Source: Tissierella sp032104385
Lineage (GTDB): Bacteria; Bacillota; Clostridia; Tissierellales; Tissierellaceae
Length of the DNA: 53,786 bases
Direction: 5' to 3'
Assembly (NCBI RefSeq): GCF_032104385.1
Contig: NZ_DAMCHJ010000016.1
Location: 1-53,786, forward strand
Under the pieces are notes generated by a model. The model searched no databases. It was not told the DNA's origin and saw nothing but the letters and a program-made list of their open reading frames with translations. Of the stretch, positions 1 to 9,741 are shown piece after piece. A program made the translations under genes and the position numbers. How positions within the stretch are numbered: position 1 is the first letter of the stretch; every line of letters begins with the position of its first letter.

Positions 1-118
1 AGACTGCGGGAAATGACCTAACTTAGCGAACGATAGTGAGCTTTAGTAGGTCAAACGCAAGGGGAAACAAATCTATATGAGTAAGGCGAGTAGGTAGATT
101 TGTGTTTCAAGACTGCGG
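1..118 (+). repeat. Structured dispersed repeat, copy 1 plus tail of a preceding copy
   Basis: Bases 13-118 form one copy of a repeat also found at 44383-44490, 44492-44608 and 51338-51444. Bases 1-9 (AGACTGCGG) match the conserved 3' terminus, so a second copy must end at the window edge, making a tandem pair. Two stems are visible: GACCTA 15-20 with TAGGTC 47-52, and ACAAATCTA 67-75 with TAGATTTGT 95-103. The copy ends only 18 bases before the first possible ileS start, so it is probably part of the ileS mRNA leader. It is clearly richer in G and C than the flanking DNA. Confidence 0.85.
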
Positions 119-136
119 TGATTTTATGATGAAAGG

Positions 137-3100
137 ATGAAAAAATTGAAAAGGTTTAATGAATTATCAAATGAACCTGTAAAGGTTAGAGAGCATAATA
201 TTAATAAGTATTGGCAAGAGATAGATTTACTCCATAAATCAGTTACTACAAGGGATAAAAAGAAACCATATATATTCTACGAAGGACCTCCCACAGCAAA
301 TGGGAAGCCTGGAATACACCATGTAATGGCTAGAACATTAAAGGACTTAACCTGTAGATATAAAACTATGCAAGGATATCAAGTAAAAAGAAAAGCAGGC
401 TGGGATACCCATGGACTTCCAGTAGAAATTGAAGTAGAAAAGAAATTAAACTTAAAAGATAAACATGATATTGAATCCTATGGTATAGAATCTTTTAATA
501 AACAATGTAAGGAATCTGTTTTCCAATATGAAAAACTTTGGAGAGATATGACAGAAAGGATGGCTTATTTAATTGATTTAGATAATCCATATATAACTCT
601 GGATAATAATTATATTGAATCAGTATGGTGGATATTAAATAAATTCTTTAAAGAAGGTTATATATACGAAGGACATAAGATATTACCATATTGCTCAAGA
701 TGTGGTACAGGATTAGCATCCCATGAGGTTGCACAAGGATATGAAGAAATAAAAACTGATACAGTAGTAGCAAAATTTAAACTTAAGGATAAGGATGAGT
801 ATTTCTTAGCTTGGACTACAACTCCTTGGACCCTTCCATCTAATGTTGCTTTGACAGTAAATCCTAAAGAAACCTATTTAAAAGTTAAACAAAATGATGA
901 AATATATTATGTAGGAAAAGTTTTAGCAAATAAAGTATTAGGTGAAGATTATGAAGTACTAGAGGAAATGAAGGGTAATGATTTAGAGTTCGTTGAATAT
1001 GAACAATTAATTCCATTTATTAATGTACAAGAAAAAGCATTTTTTATAACATTAGCAGACTATGTAACTACTGAAGATGGAACAGGAATAGTACACTCTG
1101 CTCCAGCATTTGGTGAAGATGACTATAACACAGGAATGAGATATAGTCTACCAGTTGTAAAACCAGTATCAGAAGATGGTAAATTTACTGAAACTCCTTG
1201 GGAAGGTAAATTTGTAATGGATGCTGACCTTGATATTATAAAATGGCTTAAAGAGGAAGGGAAATTATACAAGAAAGAAAAAGTAGCTCACAACTATCCA
1301 CATTGTTGGAGATGTAAAACACCATTATTATATTATGCAAAACCATCTTGGTATATTGAAATGACAAAGTTGAAGGATAAACTTGTAGAAAATAACAATG
1401 GTGTAAATTGGTTCCCGTCATTTGTAGGTGAGAAGAGATTTGGCAATTGGTTAGAAAATATTAATGACTGGGCAATATCTAGAAGTAGATATTGGGGTAC
1501 CCCACTTCCTATATGGAGATGTAGTGATTGTGGTCATATAGATAGTGTTGGTTCTAGGAAAGAATTAGTTGAAAGGGCAATAGAAGATATAGATGAAAAT
1601 GTAGAGCTTCATAGACCATATGTTGATGAAATACATTTAAAATGTGATAAATGTAATGGAACTATGACTAGGGAAAAGGATGTAATAGATGTATGGTTCG
1701 ATAGTGGAGCTATGCCATTTGCACAGCATCATTATCCATTTGAAAACAAGGATATTTTCTTTGATGAACTTTTCCCAGCTGATTTTATAAATGAAGGAAT
1801 TGACCAAACTAGAGGTTGGTTCTATTCCCTTATTGCAATATCAACATTTGTAACGGGGAAATCACCATATAAAAATGTATTAGTAAACGATTTAATACTA
1901 GACAAGGATGGTAAGAAAATGTCTAAGTCTAGGGGAAATACAGTAGATCCTTTTGAACTGTTTGACAAATATGGAGCAGACGTTTTAAGATGGTATTTAA
2001 TCTATGTATCTCCACCATGGGTTCCAACAAAATTTGATGAAGATGGACTAAGGGAAGTAGAAAGTAAATTCTTTAGATCTATAAGAAATGTATATAATTT
2101 CTTCTCACTATATGCAAATACAGATGGCATAGACCCTAGAGAGTTTTTTATTGAATACAATGATAGACCAGAAATCGACAGATGGATACTTTCAAAATAT
2201 AATACATTAGTTAAGGATTGTAATCAAGATATGGACATATTTGAATTGACAAAAGTAGTTAGAGCAATCCAAGAGTTTGTAATAGAAGATTTATCTAATT
2301 GGTATATTAGAAGGAATAGAAGAAGATTCTGGTCAACAGAACTAGATGATGACAAGAAAGCTGTATATAATACAACTTATGAAATACTTGTAGGATTATG
2401 TAAAATGGTAGCTCCATTTGTACCATTTATTTCCGAGGAAATATATCAAAAGTTGACAGGAGATGAATCAGTACATTTAGTATACTATCCAAAGGCAAAT
2501 GAAGAATTAATAAATAGAAAAACAGAAGAAAAGATGGATTTAGTAAGGGATTTAGTGGGACTTGGTCGTGCATCTCGTGAGTCAGTAAAGATAAAAGTAC
2601 GTCAACCACTTAAAGAAGTAGTAATAGATGGAAAATATGAAGAACAAATAAAAGACTTAGTACCTTTAATTATGGAAGAGCTAAATGTTAAAGAAGTAGT
2701 ATTTGAAAAGGATTTATCTCAATTTATGAACTACTCCTTAAAACCAAACTTCAAAGTAGCAGGTTCAATACTTGGAAAGAAGATTAAATCATTTGGTAAG
2801 GCATTAAATGAATTGAATGCCCGTGATACTGTTGAAAGATTAGAATCAGGTGAAAAAATAGTTCTAAATCTAGATGGAGAAGATACAGAAATAGAAAAAG
2901 ACTATGTACTAGTTACTATAGAATCTAAAGAAGGTTTTGATGTAGCCATGGAAAACAATCTATTTGTAATTTTAGATACAACTTTAACTCCTGAGTTAAT
3001 TAATGAAGGATATGCAAGAGAGTTTGTATCTAAGATTCAACAAATGAGAAAGAATAATGGCTATGAAGTTCTAGATAATATCAATATATTCTATGATGGT

Positions 3101-3253
3101 TCTGATGAAATCAAAGAAGCTATAGATGAATTTGAAGAGTTTATTAAGTCAGAAACTCTAGCTAAATCTATAGAAAGAGTAATAGAGGAAGGTTTAGAAA
3201 AACAAGACTTAAATGGTCAGATGACAGGAATAAGACTAGAAAGAATAGAATAG
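137..3253 (+). CDS. ileS: Isoleucyl-tRNA synthetase, type 2 (IleS2-like)
   Basis: Charges tRNA-Ile with isoleucine in the cytoplasm. It is a class I enzyme of 1038 residues, longer than the usual bacterial type 1 enzyme (about 930) and matching the eukaryote-like type 2 form. Visible motifs are the HIGH-type signature GIHHV at residues 59-63 after PPTANGKP, the CP1 editing-domain stretch AWTTTPWTLPSN near 225 and GTGIVHSAPAFGEDD near 320, and KMSKS near 594. The anticodon-binding and long C-terminal domains follow. The start is uncertain: GAAAGG at 131-136 abuts ATG 137 but lies nine bases from an in-frame TTG at 146, which would be the better-spaced start. A structured repeat occupies the leader; any T-box would lie before position 1. 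Type 2 enzymes are known in other species for reduced mupirocin sensitivity; that is not shown here. Confidence 0.95.
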   Translation: MKKLKRFNELSNEPVKVREHNINKYWQEIDLLHKSVTTRDKKKPYIFYEGPPTANGKPGIHHVMARTLKDLTCRYKTMQGYQVKRKAGWDTHGLPVEIEVEKKLNLKDKHDIESYGIESFNKQCKESVFQYEKLWRDMTERMAYLIDLDNPYITLDNNYIESVWWILNKFFKEGYIYEGHKILPYCSRCGTGLASHEVAQGYEEIKTDTVVAKFKLKDKDEYFLAWTTTPWTLPSNVALTVNPKETYLKVKQNDEIYYVGKVLANKVLGEDYEVLEEMKGNDLEFVEYEQLIPFINVQEKAFFITLADYVTTEDGTGIVHSAPAFGEDDYNTGMRYSLPVVKPVSEDGKFTETPWEGKFVMDADLDIIKWLKEEGKLYKKEKVAHNYPHCWRCKTPLLYYAKPSWYIEMTKLKDKLVENNNGVNWFPSFVGEKRFGNWLENINDWAISRSRYWGTPLPIWRCSDCGHIDSVGSRKELVERAIEDIDENVELHRPYVDEIHLKCDKCNGTMTREKDVIDVWFDSGAMPFAQHHYPFENKDIFFDELFPADFINEGIDQTRGWFYSLIAISTFVTGKSPYKNVLVNDLILDKDGKKMSKSRGNTVDPFELFDKYGADVLRWYLIYVSPPWVPTKFDEDGLREVESKFFRSIRNVYNFFSLYANTDGIDPREFFIEYNDRPEIDRWILSKYNTLVKDCNQDMDIFELTKVVRAIQEFVIEDLSNWYIRRNRRRFWSTELDDDKKAVYNTTYEILVGLCKMVAPFVPFISEEIYQKLTGDESVHLVYYPKANEELINRKTEEKMDLVRDLVGLGRASRESVKIKVRQPLKEVVIDGKYEEQIKDLVPLIMEELNVKEVVFEKDLSQFMNYSLKPNFKVAGSILGKKIKSFGKALNELNARDTVERLESGEKIVLNLDGEDTEIEKDYVLVTIESKEGFDVAMENNLFVILDTTLTPELINEGYAREFVSKIQQMRKNNGYEVLDNINIFYDGSDEIKEAIDEFEEFIKSETLAKSIERVIEEGLEKQDLNGQMTGIRLERIE

Positions 3254-3263
3254 AAACTAGAAT

Positions 3264-3300
3264 AAATATCCATCGGCTAGGTCGGTGGATATTTATTTGT
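3264..3300 (+). terminator. Likely ileS terminator
   Basis: AAATATCCA 3264-3272 pairs with TGGATATTT 3286-3294, followed by a T-rich stretch. It starts eleven bases after the ileS stop codon. Confidence 0.7.
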
Positions 3301-3812
3301 TTTGGGATGAAAAAGAGTTGAGGATTTTATGGATCATTTATTGATAAGAATGAGAGAATAATCTGGAAGGCATGCTAAGATGTATTGTTTATATTACATG
3401 ATTTAGAAAAATATATCTTTGGAGTCTGATCTTATAAGTTCTTTTTATTATTAAAAACTTAGAGAATGGTTTTATTTGCTAAAATATTTATGGCGAATAA
3501 GAAGTTTCTTAACTTCTATAAGTATGATATGAACTGCTGAAGTTTTTGACATATATATTTTTAGTGTTATATACTATAATTAATATTAAACAATAAAAGA
3601 TTTATATAGAAGGGAATTGAACAGGAACAGTTAATTTGGAATTAATTATAAAATCTATAAGTAAATTATAAATAGTTAATTCACAAGATTTATTAAAAGT
3701 GGAAAAAACAATCTAAGGAAAGATGAGCTGGATCAAGTTTATGATATTATGTGTAAATATTCCAATATTCTATTGTGTATTGGTAATGGTAAGAAATATC
3801 ATTTTGTAGAGA
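3301..3812. other. AT-rich intergenic region without a supportable gene
   Basis: About 510 bases without a convincing reading frame. An open stretch of some 46 codons without a start (about 3680-3820, plus strand, reading into the Nudix gene region) could be a decayed gene end, but its length is not significant at this base composition. No RNA gene or strong hairpin was recognised. A TATA-rich stretch around 3570-3590 may hold a promoter. Confidence 0.5.
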
Positions 3813-3824
3813 TTGAATGAGAGG

Positions 3825-4310
3825 ATGAGATATGCTGTGGGAGATTATGTAAGAGAACTAAGAAAATTAATAGGTTCCCGACCAGCTATTTTATGTGGGG
3901 CAGGTATTATCATAATAAATGCTAAGGAAGAAATATTGTTACAGCATAGGACGGATAATGATTTATGGGCAGTTCCAGGAGGTGCTATCGAGTTAGGAGA
4001 AACTGTGGAAGAAGCAGCTACTCGTGAAGTATTTGAGGAAACAGGATTGAAGGTGGGAAACCTTAAACTATTAGGAATATACTCTGGTGAAGATACTTAT
4101 TATAAATATCCTAATGGAGATGAAGTTTATTGGATTACTATTGCATTTATAAGCAATGAGTTTGATGGAAAACTAAGACCAAATAATTATGAAAGCAAGG
4201 AATGTAAATTCTTCAGTGTAGACGAGCTGCCAGAAAATTTCATAGGTATAGATAGATTAATTTTGAATGATTATTTGAAGATTCGTGGATATTTCTTCAC
4301 TGGCTGTTAA
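3825..4310 (+). CDS. Nudix hydrolase (MutT family)
   Basis: Predicted to hydrolyse a nucleoside diphosphate linked to another moiety; the substrate cannot be told from sequence. The Nudix box is complete, running from GGAIELGE through REVFEETGL at about residues 53-76 of the 161-residue form. All family positions (G, E, RE, EE, G) are present. The N-terminal RELRKLIGSRP segment and the C-terminal half resemble the ADP-ribose/NADH-type small Nudix proteins common in Clostridia. The start is uncertain: ATG 3825 directly follows GAGAGG, and an in-frame TTG at 3813 would add four residues. The gene stands alone between two gene-poor stretches, so context gives no function. Confidence 0.85.
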   Translation: MRYAVGDYVRELRKLIGSRPAILCGAGIIIINAKEEILLQHRTDNDLWAVPGGAIELGETVEEAATREVFEETGLKVGNLKLLGIYSGEDTYYKYPNGDEVYWITIAFISNEFDGKLRPNNYESKECKFFSVDELPENFIGIDRLILNDYLKIRGYFFTGC

Positions 4311-4699
4311 TCACTACCTGGGAGCAAAAGTTCTTAAGCTTCAGCTCAAAAGTGTCAGAAATACAGAACACTATACAACATTGATATAATCATCTCAGAG
4401 TAATGAATTGTGAGATAAATTGCCAAATAATTTGGGGGGAAGGTATAATAAAAGAGAAAGCAAGGTCAAATTATAAAAAAGGTATGCAAATTTAAGATAC
4501 ACCTAAACAAGGAGTAAATAAAAAGAATAACTTGATATATGCTTTGGATGTACTAGATTTATTTGTAATAAAATGTTAGAAGATAAAATTGAAAAAAGAA
4601 ATATTGTAAGTGATAGGAAAGTCACTGTTTAAAACACAGTGATTTAAAGGGTGGTAAATTATGATTAATCATAGTCAAATAATTTAAAGAGGTGTAAAA
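4311..4699. other. AT-rich intergenic region
   Basis: About 390 bases without a supportable gene. A small hairpin (TCACTGT with ACAGTGA, near 4621-4643) lies 60 bases before the dipeptidase gene, without a T-tract. The rest shows no structure I can name; it presumably holds the promoter of the downstream gene. Confidence 0.45.
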
Positions 4700-5638
4700 A
4701 TGAGACCAATTGATATGCATTGTGATACAATATTAAAGTTAATGGATGATAAAGAAAACTTAGGATTATATGAGAATGATTTAAGTATAGATATTAAGAA
4801 ACTGAAAAAGGCTAAATCATTAGCTCAATTTTTTGCTATGTGGGTGGATTTTAAAGAAGAAATAAATCCCCTGGAAAGATGTCTTGAGATGATTGATAAA
4901 TTTTATACTGAAATTGATAAAAACTCAGATGCTATTTCTTTAGCAACTAGCTATGAAGATATAATTAAAAATGATAATGAAGGAAAAATTTCAGCTGTCC
5001 TTAGTATCGAAGAAGGGGGAACAATTAGAGGGCAGATACATAATTTGAGAAACTTTTATAGATTAGGAGTAAGATCCATAACTCTTACATGGAATGCAGC
5101 AAATGAAATAGGATATCCTAATATGAATAAAGAATATAGAGATAAAGGATTAACAAGTTTTGGTCAGGAAGTTATATATGAGATGAACAAACTAGGAATG
5201 CTTATAGATGTTTCCCATCTTTCAGATAGAGGTTTCTATGATGTAGCAAAACTAAGTTCAAAACCATTTATAGCATCCCATTCAAATTCAAGAGCTATGA
5301 AAGAACATTCTAGAAATCTTGCCGATGATATGATAAAAATCTTATCAGAACATGGAGGTACAATGGGCATATGCTTTGAAAGAGATTTTCTAGGTGAAAG
5401 TGAGAATTCAAGAATTGAGGATATGATAAGACATATTAAATATATTAGAAATGTAGGAGGCATAGATGTTATAGCATTAGGCTCTGATTATGATGGTTCT
5501 CATCCAAATTGTGAAATAAACAATATAGGTGGAATAGAGAAACTTGCATTTGCATTAAAAGATAATAAATTTTCGGAAGATGAAATAGATAAGATATTTT
5601 ATAAAAATGCCCTCAGGGTAATTAAGGATGTATTGTAG
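4700..5638 (+). CDS. Membrane dipeptidase (peptidase family M19)
   Basis: Zinc-dependent dipeptidase of the renal dipeptidase-like M19 family, which cleaves dipeptides including those with D-residues at the C-terminal side. The HxD zinc motif is seen at the N-terminus (H7, D9 in DMHCDT). A SIEEGG segment near residue 100 carries the bridging glutamate, VSHLSDRG near 172 and ASHSNSR near 192 supply the other metal ligands, and the family-typical GSDYDG lies near 262. At 312 residues it has the family length. No signal peptide is seen, so it is likely cytoplasmic. The start is ATG 4700 with AGAGGTG a proper distance upstream. It seems to be transcribed alone. Confidence 0.93.
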   Translation: MRPIDMHCDTILKLMDDKENLGLYENDLSIDIKKLKKAKSLAQFFAMWVDFKEEINPLERCLEMIDKFYTEIDKNSDAISLATSYEDIIKNDNEGKISAVLSIEEGGTIRGQIHNLRNFYRLGVRSITLTWNAANEIGYPNMNKEYRDKGLTSFGQEVIYEMNKLGMLIDVSHLSDRGFYDVAKLSSKPFIASHSNSRAMKEHSRNLADDMIKILSEHGGTMGICFERDFLGESENSRIEDMIRHIKYIRNVGGIDVIALGSDYDGSHPNCEINNIGGIEKLAFALKDNKFSEDEIDKIFYKNALRVIKDVL

Positions 5639-5718
5639 TTGGGAAACTTAAAGAATGGAAATATAGAATTGTAGATATAATATAAACATATATAATAATT
5701 AATATGAGGTGAATTGGT

Positions 5719-6990
5719 TTGAAGCATTATAAAAAGATGTTTTTTGTATCTTTTATAGTTGCATTGGCATCACAAGTTAATATAGGTTTAATAAATAGTG
5801 ATTTTAGAGTTTCGGCAGGTATAATATTCTTCGTAGCTTTTCTTTTTCACTATCATGAGTTAAGACCAATTCCAACTGGTATACTATCAGGCATAATGGT
5901 ATATCTTTTAAGGTTAATGGTTCATTACTTAACCAGTAAGAATCTCAATAATGTAATAATCTCTTATCAATTGGAAATATTATTTTATGCTTTTTATGCC
6001 ATTATTTACTCTTTATTAATAAATAAAGTAAATAGAAACAATATAAATTTTATGTTTTTTATTGCCATTATTAGCGACTTTGGTGCTAATCTTATTGAAG
6101 TAGTTGTAAGGACAACAATAGATATCTCTCCTTCTCCGTGGAAGGTTGGGACTACACTATTTCTTGTAAGCATAGTGCGCTCTGCCATAGTTTGGCTTGT
6201 ATTAAATACGCTTAAATATTATAGAATGCTTTTGATGAAAGAAGAACATGAAAATAGATATAAAAGGCTATTATGGCTGACATCTCAGTTGAAAACAGAA
6301 ATGTATTGGATAGAGAAGAATATGGATCATATAGAAACGGTCATGTCGGAGTCATATGAGTTATTTGAGAAAATCAATCTTAATGAAGATAGAGAAAGTT
6401 GGGCAAATAAAGCATTAAATATTGCTAGAGATGTACATGAGATAAAGAAAGAGAATGGTCTAGTAATACGTGGAATAAAAGAAATTACGGAAAGTGAACT
6501 AAAGGATAAAGGGATGGATTTTAAAGATATTGTTAGCATACTTTCTGAAACTATGAAAAGGGAAATAAAAGGATTAGATAAAGATATAAATCTTGAGTTT
6601 ATCATAGGAGAAAACTTCTATACTTCCAAACATTATTATCTTATGTCCATGCTTCGGAATCTTATAATGAATGCTGTGGATGCAATACCTAAAATGCAAA
6701 AAGAAGCTAAAATCAGTGTAAGACATAAGATTGACGGAACCCAGCATCATTTTATAGTCTCTGATAACGGTATAGGTATAGATGAAGAAGGACTAAAATA
6801 TATTTTTTCACCTGGATTTTCAACTAAGATAAATTATAATACAGGAGAAGTTAATAGAGGTCTTGGACTCAGTATAGTTCAGTATATAGTAGAGGAACAA
6901 TTAAATGGTAAGGTAAATGTTACCTCTATTTTAGGAAATGGAACTAGTTTTCATATATACATTCCGAAAAATGTATTGGAGGAAGATTAA
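5719..6990 (+). CDS. glnK: Sensor histidine kinase, GlnK (YcbA)-like
   Basis: Membrane sensor kinase paired with the response regulator two bases downstream. The first 160 residues are hydrophobic and hold about six membrane segments. A helical region follows with a probable H-box in VHEIKKE (His 240), then a Bergerat-fold ATPase: N-box NLIMNAVDAI near 314-323, DNGIGID near 351, and G-box RGLGLSIV near 385. The TTG start at 5719 has GAGGTG eight bases upstream. The partner regulator is of the YcbB/GlnL type, and an AgcS symporter gene follows, as around glnK-glnL-glnT in Bacillus subtilis where the pair responds to glutamine. Glutamine as signal is therefore an inference from context. Confidence 0.85.
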   Translation: MKHYKKMFFVSFIVALASQVNIGLINSDFRVSAGIIFFVAFLFHYHELRPIPTGILSGIMVYLLRLMVHYLTSKNLNNVIISYQLEILFYAFYAIIYSLLINKVNRNNINFMFFIAIISDFGANLIEVVVRTTIDISPSPWKVGTTLFLVSIVRSAIVWLVLNTLKYYRMLLMKEEHENRYKRLLWLTSQLKTEMYWIEKNMDHIETVMSESYELFEKINLNEDRESWANKALNIARDVHEIKKENGLVIRGIKEITESELKDKGMDFKDIVSILSETMKREIKGLDKDINLEFIIGENFYTSKHYYLMSMLRNLIMNAVDAIPKMQKEAKISVRHKIDGTQHHFIVSDNGIGIDEEGLKYIFSPGFSTKINYNTGEVNRGLGLSIVQYIVEEQLNGKVNVTSILGNGTSFHIYIPKNVLEED

Positions 6991-6992
6991 AA

Positions 6993-7832
6993 ATGAGAAT
7001 ATATATAGTGGAAGATGATCCCAATATTATTAGAATTTTGGAAAGAATAATAATGGATAAAAATTTGGGAGATATAATAGGGAGAAGTGATAACGGATTA
7101 GATGCTTTGGAAGAAATAGAATTATTGAATCCTGATATAGTATTAGTTGATTTATTGATGCCTGGTAAAGATGGTATTAGTTTAGTGAGAGAGGCTAAGA
7201 TAAAAGATTCAGATATTCAATATATTATGATTTCACAGGTATCATCTAAGGATATGATTTCTAAAGCATATCAAAGTGGAGTAGAATATTATATCTCAAA
7301 GCCCATTGATGCTATTGAAGTACAGACTGTAATTAAAAAAGTTACAGAAAAAATTAATATAAATAAGAAATTATTTCAAATTCAAAGTTTGTTTTCTGAT
7401 GAAACTAAAAATGTTAAAAGAGAGCAAAATAGTGTAGATGGTATTGAAGGAGTAAAAACAGTGATGCAAAGAATTGGTCTTATTGGACAATCTGGTAGCC
7501 AAGATATTATTAATGTAGCTAAATATTTAATTGATACAAATCAAACCATGGCGGATTATACTATAAAAGAACTTTGTAGTCGCTTTACAGATAATCCTAA
7601 GACTATGGAGCAGAGAATTAGAAGAACAGCTACTATAGGCATGGTTAATCTTGCAAATATTGGAATAGAAGATTATATGAATGAGATATTTACTGAGTAT
7701 TCAAATGGACTTTATAATTTTGAGCAACTAAAAATAGAGATGGATTTTATTAGAGGGAAAAGTAAAAAAAGAGGTAAGGTAAATATAAAAAAATTTATAG
7801 ATGGAATAGTATATTATGGAAAAAGACAATAA
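6993..7832 (+). CDS. glnL: Response regulator, GlnL (YcbB)-like
   Basis: Cytoplasmic response regulator of 279 residues. The N-terminal receiver domain (about 1-118) shows the acidic pair VEDD, the phospho-acceptor Asp in DIVLVDLLMPG near residue 51, and the conserved Lys in YISKPID near 105. The C-terminal half (about 150-279), with RIGLIGQSGSQD and KTMEQRIRR, resembles the YcbB-type effector domain of B. subtilis GlnL rather than an OmpR or LuxR domain. It starts two bases after the kinase stop, so the two are co-transcribed. Expected target: the symporter gene immediately downstream, whose upstream region holds an inverted repeat at 7921-7935. Confidence 0.87.
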   Translation: MRIYIVEDDPNIIRILERIIMDKNLGDIIGRSDNGLDALEEIELLNPDIVLVDLLMPGKDGISLVREAKIKDSDIQYIMISQVSSKDMISKAYQSGVEYYISKPIDAIEVQTVIKKVTEKININKKLFQIQSLFSDETKNVKREQNSVDGIEGVKTVMQRIGLIGQSGSQDIINVAKYLIDTNQTMADYTIKELCSRFTDNPKTMEQRIRRTATIGMVNLANIGIEDYMNEIFTEYSNGLYNFEQLKIEMDFIRGKSKKRGKVNIKKFIDGIVYYGKRQ

Positions 7833-7880
7833 AAAGCTATATAAGAGTTCAGTTTTAACTCTTATATAGCTTTTTATTAT
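7831..7880 (+). terminator. Strong intrinsic terminator after glnL
   Basis: A 19-bp perfect stem (7831-7849 with 7857-7875) runs into a T-tract. It separates the two-component operon from the symporter gene. Confidence 0.92.
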
Positions 7881-7920
7881 TGATAAAATACTACAAAAAA
7901 ATCATAAATTTTTATTGCAA

Positions 7921-7962
7921 TTTGAAACTTTCAAAAACTATTTGAATATTGCAGGTTATAAT
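7921..7962 (+). promoter_or_regulatory. Possible operator and promoter of the symporter gene
   Basis: TTTGAAA-C-TTTCAAA is a perfect inverted repeat at 7921-7935. A perfect -10 box TATAAT follows at 7957-7962 without a good -35 box, as expected for an activator-dependent promoter. That GlnL binds here is inference; the described B. subtilis site is a direct repeat, so the match is not by motif. Confidence 0.4.
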
Positions 7963-8048
7963 CGGTTTATAAATTATAGGACTAATTTATATGTGTGTAA
8001 GTGTCAAAAGGATATCAAAAATACTTAAGAAAACAGGAGGTTATATTA

Positions 8049-9518
8049 ATGGATTCAGTAAGAGCAATAGTTAGTTTTGTAAATACTATTCTATGGGACT
8101 ATGTATTAATATTTGGACTTATAGGGGTAGGAATTTTTATGACTGTAAGACTTAAGTTTCCACAATTTACAAGATTATTTCCTGCATTAAAGAAAATGAT
8201 TGAAGGAATAGTTAAGAAAGAGGCAGTAGAGGAAGGAAAAATGTCACCTTTCCAAGCCTTATCAACAGCTGTGGCAGCTCAAGTTGGTACAGGAAATATA
8301 GTAGGTGTAGCTACAGCAATAGCAGCAGGAGGACCTGGGGCTGCATTTTGGATGCTAATATCTGCATTCTTTGGAATGGCTACCATTTTCAGTGAATCAG
8401 TTTTAGCACAAAAGTATCGAGAAAACAAAGATGGAGTATTAGTAGGGGGACCTGCTTATTATATAAAAAATGGTTTAAAATCTAAATTATTAGCAACAAT
8501 TTTTTCTGTATCATGTATTGTGGCATTGGGTATAGTTGGTATCATGGTACAATCAAACTCAGTGGCTGGGTCAGTTAGCAATGCTTTCGGAGTACCAGTA
8601 ATAGCAGTTACCATTGGACTTGCAATAGTAGTAGCACTTATATTAATGGGTGGTATGGGAAGGATAGCATCCTTTGCTGAAACAGTAGTGCCAATTATGG
8701 CAGGTGCTTATATATTAGGAAGCTTAATTATTATTGTAATGAACATTGGTAGTTTCATTCCAGCATTAAAAAGCATTTTTATGGGGGCATTTTCACCAGG
8801 ATCAATAGGTGGAGGTGTACTTGGTATAACTGTTCAACAAACTGTAAGATTTGGTTTAGCAAGGGGACTTTTCTCTAATGAAGCTGGTATGGGTTCAACG
8901 CCACATTCACATGCAGTTGCCGATACTAAGCATCCAGCCGAACAAGGATTTACAGCAATGATAGGAGTATTTATATCAACATTTTTAATTTGTCTATCAA
9001 CAGTTATGGTGAATATTACATCAGGTGCTTATAATTCCAATATATCGGCTGTTGAAATGACTCAAAACGCAACTGTAATGACACAAAATGGTTTTACTGC
9101 CGGATTTGGTACCTTTGGAGGAATGTTTTTATCAATATGTTTATCCTTTTTTTCACTTACTACAATAGTAGGATGGTATTTTTTTGCTGAATCAAATGTA
9201 AAACATATATTCAATACAAATACAATAATTATTAATGGATTTAAAGGTATAGTGCTTACGGCTTTAGTGGTGGGTACATTAATAGATGCCACATTTGTAT
9301 GGGAATTGGCTGATATGTCCATGGGTATAATGGCTGTACCGAATATTATAGCATTATTCTTATTATCCAAGGAAGTTAAGAATATACTTGATGATTATGA
9401 TTCAAAGGTATTAAGAGGAGAACTTCATTGGGAATATGAATATCAGAATCTTGATGAAAAGAAAGATAATAGAAAAGCTATATTAAGAAAAGGATTGAGT
9501 ACTACTTTATTAAAATAA
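8049..9518 (+). CDS. AgcS family amino acid:Na+ symporter (alanine/glycine/glutamine)
   Basis: Sodium-coupled amino-acid importer of the inner membrane. The protein has about 489 residues and some eleven hydrophobic segments. The family signature is clear: QVGTGNIVGVATAIAAGGPG followed by FWMLISAFFGMATIFSE (about residues 74-115) and GLFSNEAGMGSTPHSHA near 275. I place the start at ATG 8049, preceded by AGGAGG at 8035-8040. An in-frame GTG at 8001 would add 16 residues but has no ribosome binding site. Adjacent GlnK/GlnL-type genes suggest glutamine as substrate and signal, as for B. subtilis GlnT, but substrate cannot be read from sequence in this family. Confidence 0.93.
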   Translation: MDSVRAIVSFVNTILWDYVLIFGLIGVGIFMTVRLKFPQFTRLFPALKKMIEGIVKKEAVEEGKMSPFQALSTAVAAQVGTGNIVGVATAIAAGGPGAAFWMLISAFFGMATIFSESVLAQKYRENKDGVLVGGPAYYIKNGLKSKLLATIFSVSCIVALGIVGIMVQSNSVAGSVSNAFGVPVIAVTIGLAIVVALILMGGMGRIASFAETVVPIMAGAYILGSLIIIVMNIGSFIPALKSIFMGAFSPGSIGGGVLGITVQQTVRFGLARGLFSNEAGMGSTPHSHAVADTKHPAEQGFTAMIGVFISTFLICLSTVMVNITSGAYNSNISAVEMTQNATVMTQNGFTAGFGTFGGMFLSICLSFFSLTTIVGWYFFAESNVKHIFNTNTIIINGFKGIVLTALVVGTLIDATFVWELADMSMGIMAVPNIIALFLLSKEVKNILDDYDSKVLRGELHWEYEYQNLDEKKDNRKAILRKGLSTTLLK

Positions 9519-9564
9519 TAAATTTTATGACACATTATGACACAGGGATAATCCCAAATCAGGG

Positions 9565-9600
9565 AAGGTAGATGGCTAAAGCTGTCTACCTTATTTGTAT
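9565..9600 (+). terminator. Terminator after the symporter gene
   Basis: AAGGTAGA 9565-9572 pairs with TCTACCTT 9585-9592, extended inward by further pairs, followed by a moderately T-rich stretch. Confidence 0.7.
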
Positions 9601-9741
9601 TTATAGATTTTTAAAGGAAAAGAAAAATGATAATATAAATCTTATAATGAAAATATTTTTGTAAACAGATTCAAACATTTAATGTAATATATGGATATGT
9701 TATGAATTGAATGTTACAATCATATTCAAGGATGTGCTTTC

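Noticed and set aside
3680..3820. Open stretch of about 46 codons without start upstream of the Nudix gene
   Set aside because: No start codon or ribosome binding site, and such open lengths are common by chance in DNA this rich in A and T. It could be a gene remnant but cannot be supported.
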